Assembly: GCA_902784965.1 (NCBI GenBank) | Contig: CACZWU010000001.1 | Location: 1 to 64,000 of the forward strand | DNA length: 64,000 bases | Direction: 5' to 3' | From: an uncultured Bacteroidia bacterium | GTDB lineage: Bacteria > Bacteroidota > Bacteroidia > Bacteroidales > UBA932 | Shown here: positions 7,504 to 17,029 of the stretch, in pieces | Position numbering within the stretch: position 1 is the first letter of the stretch | Layout: each line of letters opens with the position of its first letter | Notes under the pieces: generated by a model | Seen by the model: only the letters and a program-made list of their open reading frames with translations | Database searches by the model: none | What the model was told of the DNA's origin: nothing | Made by a program: the position numbers and the translations under genes

Positions 7504-8453
7504 TGAAAAAGTATGATATCCTGGCCATTGGCGAGCTGAACGTCGATCTGCTCCTCAACCGTATCGCCGGTTTCCCCGAAATCGGCAAGGAGATTTTCGC
7601 TGAGGACATGACCCTGACGCTCGGCAGTTCCACCGCCATTTTCGCAGCCAACGCCGCCACGCTGGGCGCCCGCGTGTCGTTCATCGGCATGATCGGCCGC
7701 GACAGCTTCGGCGACGTGGTGAAATCGACGCTGGCGCTGCGCCATGTCGACATCTCCAACCTGATCGAGGTGGGCGATGCCGCCACCGGCCTGACCGCCA
7801 TCCTCAACTACGACAACGACCGAGCCAACGTCACCTATCCCGGTGCCATGAGCCGGATGGGCGTGAAGGACCTCCGTCCGGAGATCATCCGGGAGGCGAA
7901 GCACGTGCACGTGTCTTCCGTGTTCCTGCAGGAAAACCTGCACAGGGACCTCTATGAGATCGTGCGCCTGGTCAAGGACTGCGGAGCTACGCTCTCGATG
8001 GACGTGCAGTTTGACCCGGCGGAGACCTGGGATTTCGACTGCGCACGCATCCTGCCGCTGGTCGACGTGTTCATGCCCAACGAGCAGGAACTGATGGCCA
8101 TCACCCGCAAGGACAGCGTGGAGGAAGCCGTGGCGGCCATCCGGCCTTACGCAGTCGTGACGGTCGTCAAGATGGGTACGCGCGGTTCGCTGCTGGTGAC
8201 CCGCGACGGACAGCATGTCCTGCCGGCGATGCTCAACAAGCAGGTGGTCGACGCCATCGGCGCCGGCGACAGCTTCGACGCGGGCTTCGTCGCCGCCTAC
8301 GTGCAGGGAAAACCGTTGAAAGAATGCCAGCGCATCGGCAACCTGACCGGCGCTGTCAATACCACGGCTGCCGGCGGCACCGGCGCTTTCACTTCGAAAG
8401 AAGCGGTCGCTGCAGCTGCAGAGAAATGTTTTGGACAAAAACTGACGTTATGA
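7503..8453 (+). CDS. PfkB-family sugar kinase
   Basis: 316 residues, normal for ribokinase-like kinases. The N-terminal sugar site is IGELNVDLLLNRI (9-21), followed by GSSTAIFAANAATLGARV (41-58). The PfkB signature DAIGAGDSFDAGF is at 250-262, with catalytic Asp256, and PNEQE is at 192-196. The start ATG shares one base with the previous stop. In this context it would phosphorylate either tagatose-6-phosphate (LacC/AgaZ-like) or GalNAc at O6 (AgaK-like). The sequence alone does not decide. Confidence 0.85.
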   Translation: MKKYDILAIGELNVDLLLNRIAGFPEIGKEIFAEDMTLTLGSSTAIFAANAATLGARVSFIGMIGRDSFGDVVKSTLALRHVDISNLIEVGDAATGLTAILNYDNDRANVTYPGAMSRMGVKDLRPEIIREAKHVHVSSVFLQENLHRDLYEIVRLVKDCGATLSMDVQFDPAETWDFDCARILPLVDVFMPNEQELMAITRKDSVEEAVAAIRPYAVVTVVKMGTRGSLLVTRDGQHVLPAMLNKQVVDAIGAGDSFDAGFVAAYVQGKPLKECQRIGNLTGAVNTTAAGGTGAFTSKEAVAAAAEKCFGQKLTL

Positions 8454-10492
8454 AATTCCGCATAAAATGGATCCCGATGCTACTGTCCCTGCTGCTCGTG
8501 GTGGCGGGATGCGGCAAGGGCTTGGATAACGGCGGCATCGCCGTCCGGGCCGACGAATCGGGCAACGTACACATCACGGCGGCGGCTGCGAAGACGCCGC
8601 TGCTCGCCGACGTGGCTGAACTCTCGACCCTGACCGTGGGTGGTTCAAAAGTCGCGTTCGGGCCCTGCGAGGTTTCCGGACGGGCGGTCAGCGATGCTTT
8701 CGGAAAAGGCAGCAGCTATGTGCTGGAGGCGGAATCCGAAGAAGGGATCGTGCGGGTGGTGACCATCACGGCCTACGACCGTTATCCTTCCACGCTGGTG
8801 GTCCGTGCCGCCTATGAGAACGACTCTGATGCGGACATAGCCGTGGACGGCTGGTCGATCTGCGATCTGCAGGTGCTCTCGGCCGGCGACACGCCTGCGT
8901 TCTGGTCCTTCCAGGGCCAGTCCACCGAAGACCGCGCCGACTGGATCCTTCCCGTCGAAAACGGTTTCTTCCAGCAGAATTACATGGGCATGAACAATTC
9001 CGACTATGGCGGCGGCGTTCCGGCCGTGTGCCTGTGGCGGAAAGACGCCGGCGTGATGATCGGCCATCTCGAGCCGCATCCCGAGCTGGTGAGCCTGCCC
9101 GTGCAAATGACCGGCGATTGCGCCACCATCGGAATCGTCAGGGAATACGACACGCCGTTCGTGCTGCATTCGGAACAACATCTGAATACCTGCGAAGCCT
9201 TCATTTCCGTGTTTACAGGCGACTGCTTCAGCGCGCTGCGCAACTATGCGGAGCTGCTGGCAGTCCAGGGCGTCGTGATGCCCGAGAGCGAACCGGCCGC
9301 GTTCGACCCGGCCTGGTGTGCCTGGGGCTATGAGCGCCGCTTTACCATCGACGAGATCCTGGGTACGCTGCCCAAAGTCAAGGAACTGGGCTTCAAATGG
9401 GCCACGCTCGACGACGGCTATCAGATCGCCGAAGGCGACTGGGACCTTACCCCGGAGCGTTTTCCGCACGGCGATGCCGACATGAAGCGGATGGTCGATG
9501 CGTTCCACGCCAACGGGCTGAAGGCCGAACTCTGGTGGGCGCCGCTGGCCGCCGATCCGGGTACCGCCTTCCTGAAGAAGTATCCGCAGTCCCTCATCCT
9601 CGACAAGGAGGGCAAGCCCCAGGAAATCACCTGGTGGGACAGCTGGTACCTGTCGCCCGTCGATGCAGACGTGGTCCGCGAGCAGAAGGCCCTTGTGGAG
9701 AAATTCCTGGTCGACTGGGGCTTCGACGGCCTCAAGCTCGACGGCCAGCACATGAACGCCGTGGCGCCCGACTACAACCCGGCCCATCATCCGGACGACC
9801 CGGAGAAGGACGTTCGTGAGCTGCCTTCGTTCTTCAAGATGATCTACGAGACGGCCCGCAGCATCAAGCCGCACGCCGTGCTGCAGTTCTGCCCCTGTGG
9901 CGACTGTTTCTCCGTGTACCACCTGCCCTACGTCAACAAGACCGTCTCTTCCGATCCGGGGAGCAGCTGGCAGATCCGCACGAAGGGATATGTGCTACGT
10001 GCGCTGGCGCCTCGCACCGCCTATTACGGCGACCACATCGAACTGTCGGACGGGGAGTGCGATTTCCCGACCCAGCTGGGCATCGGCGCCGTCCCCGGCA
10101 CCAAGTTTACCTGGCCCAAGGACAATCCGTACGTCCGGCATTCCTACGTGCTGACGCCCGAAAAGGAGGCGCTGCTCCGCAATGCGCTGGAAATTTACGC
10201 CGAAAAGCGGCTCTCCGAGGGCGAGATCGTGCCGGGTCTGTATGACGTCGGCTACGATTTCCCCGAGACCTACGTCATCCGCAAGGACGGCGTGCTGCAC
10301 TACGCTTTCTATACCCGCGGCCCGAAGGTGGAGCGGGTGGAGCTGCGCGGCCTGGAACCGGGCTGCACCTATCGTGTCAACGACTACTATAACCACGTGG
10401 ACCTGGGTACCGTGACGGCCGCCTCCGACGGGACGGCCGGGCTCGGCGCCGCCTTCGACCACGCCCTGCTATTGGAAGTCAAACAATTATAA
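8450..10492 (+). CDS. GH36-family alpha-galactosidase / alpha-N-acetylgalactosaminidase lipoprotein
   Basis: 680 residues. A signal with lipobox LVVAGC places Cys21 as the lipidated residue, so the enzyme is membrane-anchored, periplasmic or surface. An N-terminal beta-domain is followed by the clan GH-D barrel: LDDGYQ at 320-325, a wall of Trp (WWAPL, WWDSWYL), LKLDGQ at 428-433 with probable nucleophile Asp431, and SSDPGSSW with probable acid/base Asp502. The C-terminal beta-domain carries the usual melibiase tail. GH36 hydrolyses alpha-galactosides and in some subgroups alpha-GalNAc; the neighbouring GalNAc genes favour the latter. The start overlaps the kinase stop (ATGA). Confidence 0.85.
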   Translation: MKFRIKWIPMLLSLLLVVAGCGKGLDNGGIAVRADESGNVHITAAAAKTPLLADVAELSTLTVGGSKVAFGPCEVSGRAVSDAFGKGSSYVLEAESEEGIVRVVTITAYDRYPSTLVVRAAYENDSDADIAVDGWSICDLQVLSAGDTPAFWSFQGQSTEDRADWILPVENGFFQQNYMGMNNSDYGGGVPAVCLWRKDAGVMIGHLEPHPELVSLPVQMTGDCATIGIVREYDTPFVLHSEQHLNTCEAFISVFTGDCFSALRNYAELLAVQGVVMPESEPAAFDPAWCAWGYERRFTIDEILGTLPKVKELGFKWATLDDGYQIAEGDWDLTPERFPHGDADMKRMVDAFHANGLKAELWWAPLAADPGTAFLKKYPQSLILDKEGKPQEITWWDSWYLSPVDADVVREQKALVEKFLVDWGFDGLKLDGQHMNAVAPDYNPAHHPDDPEKDVRELPSFFKMIYETARSIKPHAVLQFCPCGDCFSVYHLPYVNKTVSSDPGSSWQIRTKGYVLRALAPRTAYYGDHIELSDGECDFPTQLGIGAVPGTKFTWPKDNPYVRHSYVLTPEKEALLRNALEIYAEKRLSEGEIVPGLYDVGYDFPETYVIRKDGVLHYAFYTRGPKVERVELRGLEPGCTYRVNDYYNHVDLGTVTAASDGTAGLGAAFDHALLLEVKQL

Positions 10493-10512
10493 CACTATAT
10501 AATATTTGATCT

Positions 10513-13443
10513 ATGAAACGATTGATCCTTCTCTTCGCCTTGCTGCTGACAGCCATGCAGCTCAACGCGCAGATTACGGTCAAGGGTACCGTCACCTCCA
10601 AGGAGGAAGGCCCGATGATCGGAACTAGCGTCGTTGAAAAAGGCACGATGAACGGCACGGTCACCGCCGAGGATGGCAGCTATACCATCACCGTGGCGAA
10701 CGGAAACGCCGTTCTGATCTTCACGACAATCGGTTTCAAAACCGTGGAAATCCCGGTTTCAAACCGTGCGGTCATCGACGTTACCCTCGAAGTCGACCAG
10801 CAGCTCCTCGATGAGCTGGTCGTCGTCGGTTATTCCAGCAAAACCCGTTCGGAAATCACATCCGCCGTGTCTGTTGTCAGTGCAGACAAACTCAACGATG
10901 TGGTGACCAGCGACCTCTCCCACATGCTCCAGGGCAAGGTGGCCGGTGTCTCCGTGATCAACAGCAGCGGTCTGCCGGGTTCCTCCGCCTCCATCCGCAT
11001 CCGCGGTACATCATCCCTGAACGCTCCGCAGGAGCCGCTCTACGTGGTCGATGGTATCATCGGCGGTTCGTATGACCCGAACGACGTCGAGTCGGTGACC
11101 GTCCTGAAGGACGCTGGTTCCACCGGTATGTACGGTGCCCAGGCCAACGGCGGTGTCATCGTCGTAACCACCAAGAAAGCGAAAGGCGACCAGCTGCAGT
11201 TCAACTGGAAGTCGACGGTCGGTCTGGTCCAGCCCGATTTCAGCCGTCAGCGCCTGATGAACTCCCGACAGCTGTACCAGTACTATCGCGAGTATTACCG
11301 CGATCCGGAGACGGGCCTCGTGGACGATGTCGCCATGCAGTCTGTCGCTCCGAAGTCGGTGATGGACATCGATACGGACTGGCGCGGCCTGGTTTACCGG
11401 AATGCGCTGCAGCACAGCCACTATTTCTCCGTAGCAGGCAGGAGTGAAAAGAACTCCTTCTACAACAGTATCTCGTACTACGACGAGCAGGGTACCCTGA
11501 AATACACGGGCTACAAGAAGATCAACATCCGTTCGAACAACACCATGTTCCTGACGAAATGGCTGACGATGACCCACAACCTCAACGTCTGGGCCGACAC
11601 GCAGGATCAGCCGGACGACCTGCTGGTCTACTACGTGCTCCAGGGTGTCGCATGGGACAGCCCGTATGACGAAGAAGGAAACCTCCGTCCGTTCACCGGC
11701 CGTACCGACCTCTACTCCCGCTACGACAAGAACCCGTTGATCGGTTATTCCGACCGCGAAAAAGACTCCCGCACCTCGAAGAGCTTCGGCGTGGACTATG
11801 ACTTCGTGATCAACGCACAGATCACTCCCTGGCTTTCCTTCGTGTCGCAGAACCGCGTCAGCGCAGGTGCCGCTACCTTCGATTACCACCGTACCGCAGA
11901 CGTGGAATACATGCAGCCCGGTGACCAGGTGGAAGGCGAACAGTCGCTCGACTATGGCGGCATCACCACCAACATGTTCAAGGTCAACAAGGACTGGGGC
12001 AAGCACTCGTTCGACGCACTCGTCGGCTACGAGGCACAGCGCTCCCGCTACCAGTATGTACAGGGTGAAGGCAAGGGCCTCCCGTACGGCCTTTACGTGT
12101 TGAGCGTGGCTTCCGACAGCAAGGACGTCGCCGGATCCTATTCAATCTCCGGCATGCAGTCCTTCATCTCCCAGGCCAGCTACAACTACGCTTCCAAATA
12201 CTTCATCAACGCTTCGTTCCGTGTCGACCAGTCCTCGACCTTCAACAAGCAGAACCGCACCGCGATGTTCCCGAGCGTTTCGGGTGCGTGGGTGATCAGC
12301 AACGAGGACTTCTTCGACAACTCCCTCTTCACCAACCTCAAGCTGAAGGTCAGCTGGGGCAAGACGGGTATGAAGGACATCGGCGCCAGCAAATATCTCG
12401 AGGCTTTCTCCTACAGCACGCAGTATGACAACCACTCCGCTGCTACGGCTACCCAGATGGCTAATGCCAACCTGAAATGGGAACAGACCACCCAGTTCAA
12501 CGTCGGTGCCGAGATCGGTATCCGCGACTGGCTGTCCCTCGACCTGAACTGGTACCGCAACAAGACCAACGACCTGCTCGTCTACCGCGACCTCCCGCCG
12601 TCCGGCGGCTTCTCGCAGCAGTGGCAGAACCTGGGTTCCGTGATCAATACCGGTTTCGAGGCCGCTGTCAACGTGACCCCGGTCAAGAGCCGCGACTGGC
12701 GTTGGGACGTGGACTTTGAAATCGCCTACAACAAGAACTGGCTGACCGGATTCGGCGAAGGCGTGACCGTCACCAAGTCCAATTATTCCGGTGTCTCTCA
12801 GGTTTACCACGACGGCGGCCAGCTGGCTACCTGGTATCTCCGCGAATATGCCGGTGTCGACCCGCAGACGGGCCGCAATACCTACATCGACGCAAACGGC
12901 CAGAAGACCTTCGACTACTCTTCCGCCCGTTACATCGAGGCAGGTTCGCCGATTATCCCCTGGCAGGGCGGTCTCTCGACGGCCTTGAGCTGGAAGAACT
13001 TCAAGTTGTCGGCTACCAGCAACTTCGTCTGGGGCAACCAGCTCTACGGCCGCAGCCGTGCCAGCGAACTGGCCATCTGGGTCGAGAACTCCCTGCTGCC
13101 TTCCAACGAAGACAAGATCTGGCGCCGTCCCGGCGACATCGCCACCATCGGCTCGCCGTCCTACGCACCGGCCACCTTGTACCACACGGGTTATCTGGTG
13201 CCTGGCAACTATTTCAAGATCCGCAACATTACCCTGTCCTATAGCCTTCCCAAGTCGATCATGAAGAAGTGCGGCCTGACCTTCTCGCTCTCTTGCGACA
13301 ACGTGGCCACCTTCACGACGGTCTGGGGCGGTGACCCTGAAGTGGACATGACGGGTTCGGGCCTCATCGGTACCATCGAAGGCATCGACGACCGCTATCC
13401 GAACAAGCGCCAGTACGTTTTCCAGGTTAACTTCACTTTCTAA
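10513..13443 (+). CDS. susC: SusC/RagA-type TonB-dependent outer-membrane transporter
   Basis: 976 residues, typical. Residues 1-20 are a signal peptide (cleavage after LNAQ). A carboxypeptidase-regulatory-like domain follows (about 22-95: VKGTVTSKEEGPMIGTSV). The TonB box is near DELVVVGY (100-107). The plug has the SusC-specific VSVINSSGLPGSSASIRIRG and PLYVVDGII. The remainder is a 22-strand barrel ending in FQVNFTF. It forms the glycan import channel with the SusD lipoprotein 12 nt downstream. It starts 20 nt after GH36 with no promoter of its own visible, so it belongs to the agaS-led operon. Confidence 0.97.
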   Translation: MKRLILLFALLLTAMQLNAQITVKGTVTSKEEGPMIGTSVVEKGTMNGTVTAEDGSYTITVANGNAVLIFTTIGFKTVEIPVSNRAVIDVTLEVDQQLLDELVVVGYSSKTRSEITSAVSVVSADKLNDVVTSDLSHMLQGKVAGVSVINSSGLPGSSASIRIRGTSSLNAPQEPLYVVDGIIGGSYDPNDVESVTVLKDAGSTGMYGAQANGGVIVVTTKKAKGDQLQFNWKSTVGLVQPDFSRQRLMNSRQLYQYYREYYRDPETGLVDDVAMQSVAPKSVMDIDTDWRGLVYRNALQHSHYFSVAGRSEKNSFYNSISYYDEQGTLKYTGYKKINIRSNNTMFLTKWLTMTHNLNVWADTQDQPDDLLVYYVLQGVAWDSPYDEEGNLRPFTGRTDLYSRYDKNPLIGYSDREKDSRTSKSFGVDYDFVINAQITPWLSFVSQNRVSAGAATFDYHRTADVEYMQPGDQVEGEQSLDYGGITTNMFKVNKDWGKHSFDALVGYEAQRSRYQYVQGEGKGLPYGLYVLSVASDSKDVAGSYSISGMQSFISQASYNYASKYFINASFRVDQSSTFNKQNRTAMFPSVSGAWVISNEDFFDNSLFTNLKLKVSWGKTGMKDIGASKYLEAFSYSTQYDNHSAATATQMANANLKWEQTTQFNVGAEIGIRDWLSLDLNWYRNKTNDLLVYRDLPPSGGFSQQWQNLGSVINTGFEAAVNVTPVKSRDWRWDVDFEIAYNKNWLTGFGEGVTVTKSNYSGVSQVYHDGGQLATWYLREYAGVDPQTGRNTYIDANGQKTFDYSSARYIEAGSPIIPWQGGLSTALSWKNFKLSATSNFVWGNQLYGRSRASELAIWVENSLLPSNEDKIWRRPGDIATIGSPSYAPATLYHTGYLVPGNYFKIRNITLSYSLPKSIMKKCGLTFSLSCDNVATFTTVWGGDPEVDMTGSGLIGTIEGIDDRYPNKRQYVFQVNFTF

Positions 13444-13455
13444 ATCCGGAATTCC

Positions 13456-15015
13456 ATGAAAAAGATATTTTCCATCCTGCTCGCCCTGGCAGTGTCAAGC
13501 TGCCTGTTTACGGCCTGCAATCTCGACATCGCTCCCGCTGATTCCCTGACCGGCGAGCAGATGACCGCATCTCCTTCGGGCCTGGAAGACATCCTCAACG
13601 GCTGCTATGCCACCATGAAGGACGATACCGATGAAAGCAACTACTGGTGGGGCCGCCAGTATTACCAGCTGGCCGACTTCGCCTCCGACGACGTGGTCTA
13701 CGGACACGAAACCTCCGACGACCTGAACATGATCTTTCGTTACGACGAGCGCTCTTCCGTGCTCGGCAATTTCCGCAGCTTCTGGGCACTGAACTACAAG
13801 CTCATCTATTCCTGCAACGTGGCCCTCGCGACCATCGCGCAGAAAGAGGAACTGACGGAACGCGACGTTTACCTTCGCGGCGAGGCCGAATTCTTCAAGG
13901 CCTTCTGCATGCACGCTCTTCTGAAGAACTACGCCAAGCAATATGATCCGGCAACGGCTTCGTCCGACCTGGGCATCATTCTCCGTATGGACAGCTCCGA
14001 CTCGGAACTCAAGGACCGCTCCACGGTCGCCGAGAGCTACGAAGAGATCATCAACCTGCTGCTCAAGGCCGAGCAGGACTTCATGGCCGGCGATTTCCCG
14101 GAGCGTGCCTCGAACAAGGGCTTCGCTTCACTGGGCGCCGCTCAGGCCATGCTCTCCCGCATCTACATCTTCACACAGGATTGGCAGAAGGCTGCCGACT
14201 ATGCGACCAAGGTGATCAACAGCGGTGAGTATGAACTCGAATCCGCGAAGAATTTCCCGAGCTACTTCACCGAGACCTACAACCGCAATGAGACCATCTG
14301 GTGCATGAGGATGATCGCCACCGACGACCAGGGAAGTGCAGCTGTCGCTTCGATGATTTACAACGGCGCCTCCGGCTGCTGGGGTGAGGAAGGCTACAGC
14401 AAGCCCCTGCTGGATGAGATGAATTTCGAGAAAGACCAGTACATCGACGTGGACTGCCGTTTCAGCTTCGTCTGCGCGCCTTACCTGAAGAACGGTCTGA
14501 TCCTTTATCCTTGCTCCAAGCATACCTGGCAGGATGGCATCGCGACGCTCTGTTCGCATCCGCTCATCCGTCTGGCCGAGATTTATCTCAACCGGGCTGA
14601 AGCCTATGCGCACCTCGGCAATGAAGCCGGTGCCCTGGCTGACCTGAACGAGATCATCGACCATCGTATGGACTATGCAGTGGCAGCCTCGAAAGGCTTC
14701 TCGCCGAGCGACTACCACCTGACCAGCGCCAGCATCAAGACGAATCTGGTCGACCTGGTTCTCACGCAGAAACGCGTCGAACTCGCCTTCGAAGGTTTCC
14801 GCATCTACGACCTGCTCCGCAACAAGAAAGACGTGATCCGCAACTACTGGGGCTTCCACACCAATTATGTCAACGGCCAGAGCACGGGCCTCGTTCCCGG
14901 TCTCGACGCGCCGGGTGTCTCGACCAAGTGGAACTACGGCCGTCTCCTCTGCCCGATTCCCCAGCAGGAAATCCTCAACAATCCCGCTTGTTCCCAGAAT
15001 GAAGCTTATAAATAA
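13456..15015 (+). CDS. susD: SusD/RagB-family surface glycan-binding lipoprotein
   Basis: 519 residues. Lipobox LFTAC makes Cys21 the anchor, and surface exposure is expected. The N-terminal motif LDIAPADSLTGEQM and the length match SusD. TPR-like helices are evident (RGEAEFFKAFCMHALLKNY, AAQAMLSRIYIFTQDWQKA), and the conserved C-terminal region has LTQKRVELAFEGFRIYDLLR, followed by LLCPIPQQEI. It closes over the SusC barrel and delivers the oligosaccharide. Aromatic residues that would bind sugar cannot be assigned from sequence alone. Confidence 0.97.
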   Translation: MKKIFSILLALAVSSCLFTACNLDIAPADSLTGEQMTASPSGLEDILNGCYATMKDDTDESNYWWGRQYYQLADFASDDVVYGHETSDDLNMIFRYDERSSVLGNFRSFWALNYKLIYSCNVALATIAQKEELTERDVYLRGEAEFFKAFCMHALLKNYAKQYDPATASSDLGIILRMDSSDSELKDRSTVAESYEEIINLLLKAEQDFMAGDFPERASNKGFASLGAAQAMLSRIYIFTQDWQKAADYATKVINSGEYELESAKNFPSYFTETYNRNETIWCMRMIATDDQGSAAVASMIYNGASGCWGEEGYSKPLLDEMNFEKDQYIDVDCRFSFVCAPYLKNGLILYPCSKHTWQDGIATLCSHPLIRLAEIYLNRAEAYAHLGNEAGALADLNEIIDHRMDYAVAASKGFSPSDYHLTSASIKTNLVDLVLTQKRVELAFEGFRIYDLLRNKKDVIRNYWGFHTNYVNGQSTGLVPGLDAPGVSTKWNYGRLLCPIPQQEILNNPACSQNEAYK

Positions 15016-15024
15016 GTCACTGTC

Positions 15025-15873
15025 ATGAAAACGATCAGAATATTCTTAACGGCCCTTGTCCTTTCGGTCTGCTCCCTGACGGCCTGCGTCCATCTTGGAG
15101 ACCTCGACCTGGAACCTATCCCGGACATCTCGTTCACCTACGATTGCTCGGGCCTGACCTATACCTTCACCGCGGCCGACGCTTCCGATGTCAAATGGAA
15201 CATCGTAGGCGAAACGGAAGGCGCAGGGGAAGTGTTTACGCATACCTTCAAGAAACCGGGCAGCTACTGGGTGTCGATGAGCGGCACGTACAACGGCGAG
15301 CAGCAGACCGTCTCGACCAAGATTCTCGTCGCCAAGGCCTCTGCCGTCAAGCTCGACGACGGAACCATTTCCGACTGGGATGCCGTGACCTATCCCGACT
15401 TCATGCTCTACGGCAATGACGGCGTGAGCTACGGCAAGTTCGATTACGATGCGAACTTCATCTACTTCATGTTCGTCCTCGAAGAACAGGACATGTTCGA
15501 CATCAACCAGGCCATCTGGAACCTCCGTCTCGACGCCGACGACAACAGCCAGACCGGTTACTCCACGAAAAGCCTCGGCTGCGAGTGGTACTACGAGGGC
15601 AACTGCTGCGGTGATGAACCCTGGGACGACTGGTACATCGGTGGCGACGACCTGGAGTGGACCGATGCGGTGAAGGAAGTGATGGGTACCCGTGGTGTGA
15701 CGCCTGACGGCAAGTTCTTCTTCGAACTCGGCATCAGCCGCAAGACGTTTGGCGTCAAGACGGCCGCCGTGGCCTTCTTCACCAAGTTCTACAATTCTGA
15801 CTGGGATGACGCCGTAGCTTTCAGCGACAAAGACGGCAACACCTCAATCCACCTGGCGCTCGACAAAGAGTAA
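15025..15873 (+). CDS. Putative surface glycan-binding lipoprotein (SGBP)
   Basis: 282 residues with lipobox SLTAC (Cys21). Residues 30-105 look like a PKD/Ig-type domain (FTYDCSGLTYTFTAADASDV, then GSYWVSMSGTY). Residues 115-280 resemble a CBM9/DOMON-like beta-sandwich: KLDDGTISDWDAVTYP, FDYDANFIYFMFVL and WNLRLDADDNSQTGY. This matches SusE/SusF-position proteins, which hold glycan at the cell surface without hydrolysing it. It follows susD by 9 nt. Many Asp/Trp pairs (EPWDDWYIGGDDLEW) suggest a sugar- or calcium-binding face. The exact ligand is unknown. Confidence 0.75.
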   Translation: MKTIRIFLTALVLSVCSLTACVHLGDLDLEPIPDISFTYDCSGLTYTFTAADASDVKWNIVGETEGAGEVFTHTFKKPGSYWVSMSGTYNGEQQTVSTKILVAKASAVKLDDGTISDWDAVTYPDFMLYGNDGVSYGKFDYDANFIYFMFVLEEQDMFDINQAIWNLRLDADDNSQTGYSTKSLGCEWYYEGNCCGDEPWDDWYIGGDDLEWTDAVKEVMGTRGVTPDGKFFFELGISRKTFGVKTAAVAFFTKFYNSDWDDAVAFSDKDGNTSIHLALDKE

Positions 15874-15876
15874 GGT

Positions 15877-17019
15877 ATGATGAGAACTTATTGGAAAGTT
15901 GTTTTGTTGGGGCTGAGCCTCCTCTCGTTCCTGGGCGCCTGCCGCAGGGACGAGGGGAACGGGCTCAGTTCCTATGTGACACCTTATCCTTACGATACCG
16001 TATCGGTGCAGCAACCGCCCGTGACCAACGAGGTCCGCAACGTCATCTTCCTGATCGGCGACGGCATGGGTCTCGAGCAGGTGAGTTGCGCGTGGGTGCT
16101 GAACCACGGCAAGCTGAACCTCGACAACATGCCCGTGGTGGGCCTTTCGCGGACCTACAGCCTGAGCGACCTGATCACCGATTCGGCGGCGGGCGGAACG
16201 GCGCTGGCCGTCGGCGAGAAGACGGCCAACAACTACGTGGGAGTCGATCCCCAAGGCCGTCCGCTGACGTCGATGCTGGTGAAGGCACAGGAAAAAGGGA
16301 AGAAGACGGGCGTGGTGGTGACCTGCCACATGGCAGACGCCACCCCCTGCGATTTCTGCTGCCACGTGGATGACCGCTACAAATACGACGAGGTCATCGC
16401 CGGGTATGCGGACTGCGGGGTCGATTTCATCGCGGGCGGCGGCCGGGACTATTTCCGCAAGAACCGGAAAGACGGTCGCGACATCGAGGATGAGATGGCC
16501 CGCAAGGGCTATGCCCTGGCCCACGACGAAAGCTCGCTGATGGAAGCACAGCTGCCCATCCTGGCCCTGCTTTCCGACGACAACCTCCCGGTGGCCCTCG
16601 AACGGGGCGACCTGTTCCGCCACATGGTGGCCAAGGCCCTGCAGGAGCTGTCGGCACAGAGCGGCGACAAAGGCTTCGTCCTGATGATCGAAGGGTCCAG
16701 CATCGACGACTGGCAGCACGAAAACCGCATCGACCTGGCCATGGAGGAAATCCTCGACTTCGACCGCACGCTGGGCGACGTCCTGCAATGGGCGGCGGCC
16801 GACGGGCATACGCTCGTCGTCGTCACGGCCGACCATGCCACGGGCGCGCTGACCCTGCAGGACGGAAACCTGGAGGAAGGCCGCATCGAAGTGGCTTTCG
16901 GCAACGATTCTCACAACGGCATCGCCGTTCCCTATTATGTCTGGGGTCCCGGGAGCGACCGTTTCGGCGGCATCCTGGAGAATGCCGGACTATCCCGACT
17001 GATCACATCCTTTATTTGA
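15877..17019 (+). CDS. Alkaline phosphatase lipoprotein
   Basis: 380 residues; ATGs at 15877 and 15880. Lipobox FLGAC gives Cys22. Family motifs appear in order: IFLIGDGMGLEQV (Asp62 as metal ligand), LITDSAAGGTALAVG with nucleophile Ser103, VTCHMADATP, FIAGGGRDYF, LMIEGSSIDDWQHENR, VVTADHATGA and SHNGIAVPYYVWGPG. All metal-binding His/Asp positions seem present, so an active exported phosphomonoesterase is likely. It lies 3 nt after the glycan-binding lipoprotein inside the operon, so I infer it removes phosphate from phosphorylated glycan or sugar before import. Such a gene is not a routine part of such a locus. Confidence 0.88.
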   Translation: MMRTYWKVVLLGLSLLSFLGACRRDEGNGLSSYVTPYPYDTVSVQQPPVTNEVRNVIFLIGDGMGLEQVSCAWVLNHGKLNLDNMPVVGLSRTYSLSDLITDSAAGGTALAVGEKTANNYVGVDPQGRPLTSMLVKAQEKGKKTGVVVTCHMADATPCDFCCHVDDRYKYDEVIAGYADCGVDFIAGGGRDYFRKNRKDGRDIEDEMARKGYALAHDESSLMEAQLPILALLSDDNLPVALERGDLFRHMVAKALQELSAQSGDKGFVLMIEGSSIDDWQHENRIDLAMEEILDFDRTLGDVLQWAAADGHTLVVVTADHATGALTLQDGNLEEGRIEVAFGNDSHNGIAVPYYVWGPGSDRFGGILENAGLSRLITSFI

Positions 17020-17029
17020 AACCTATAGC

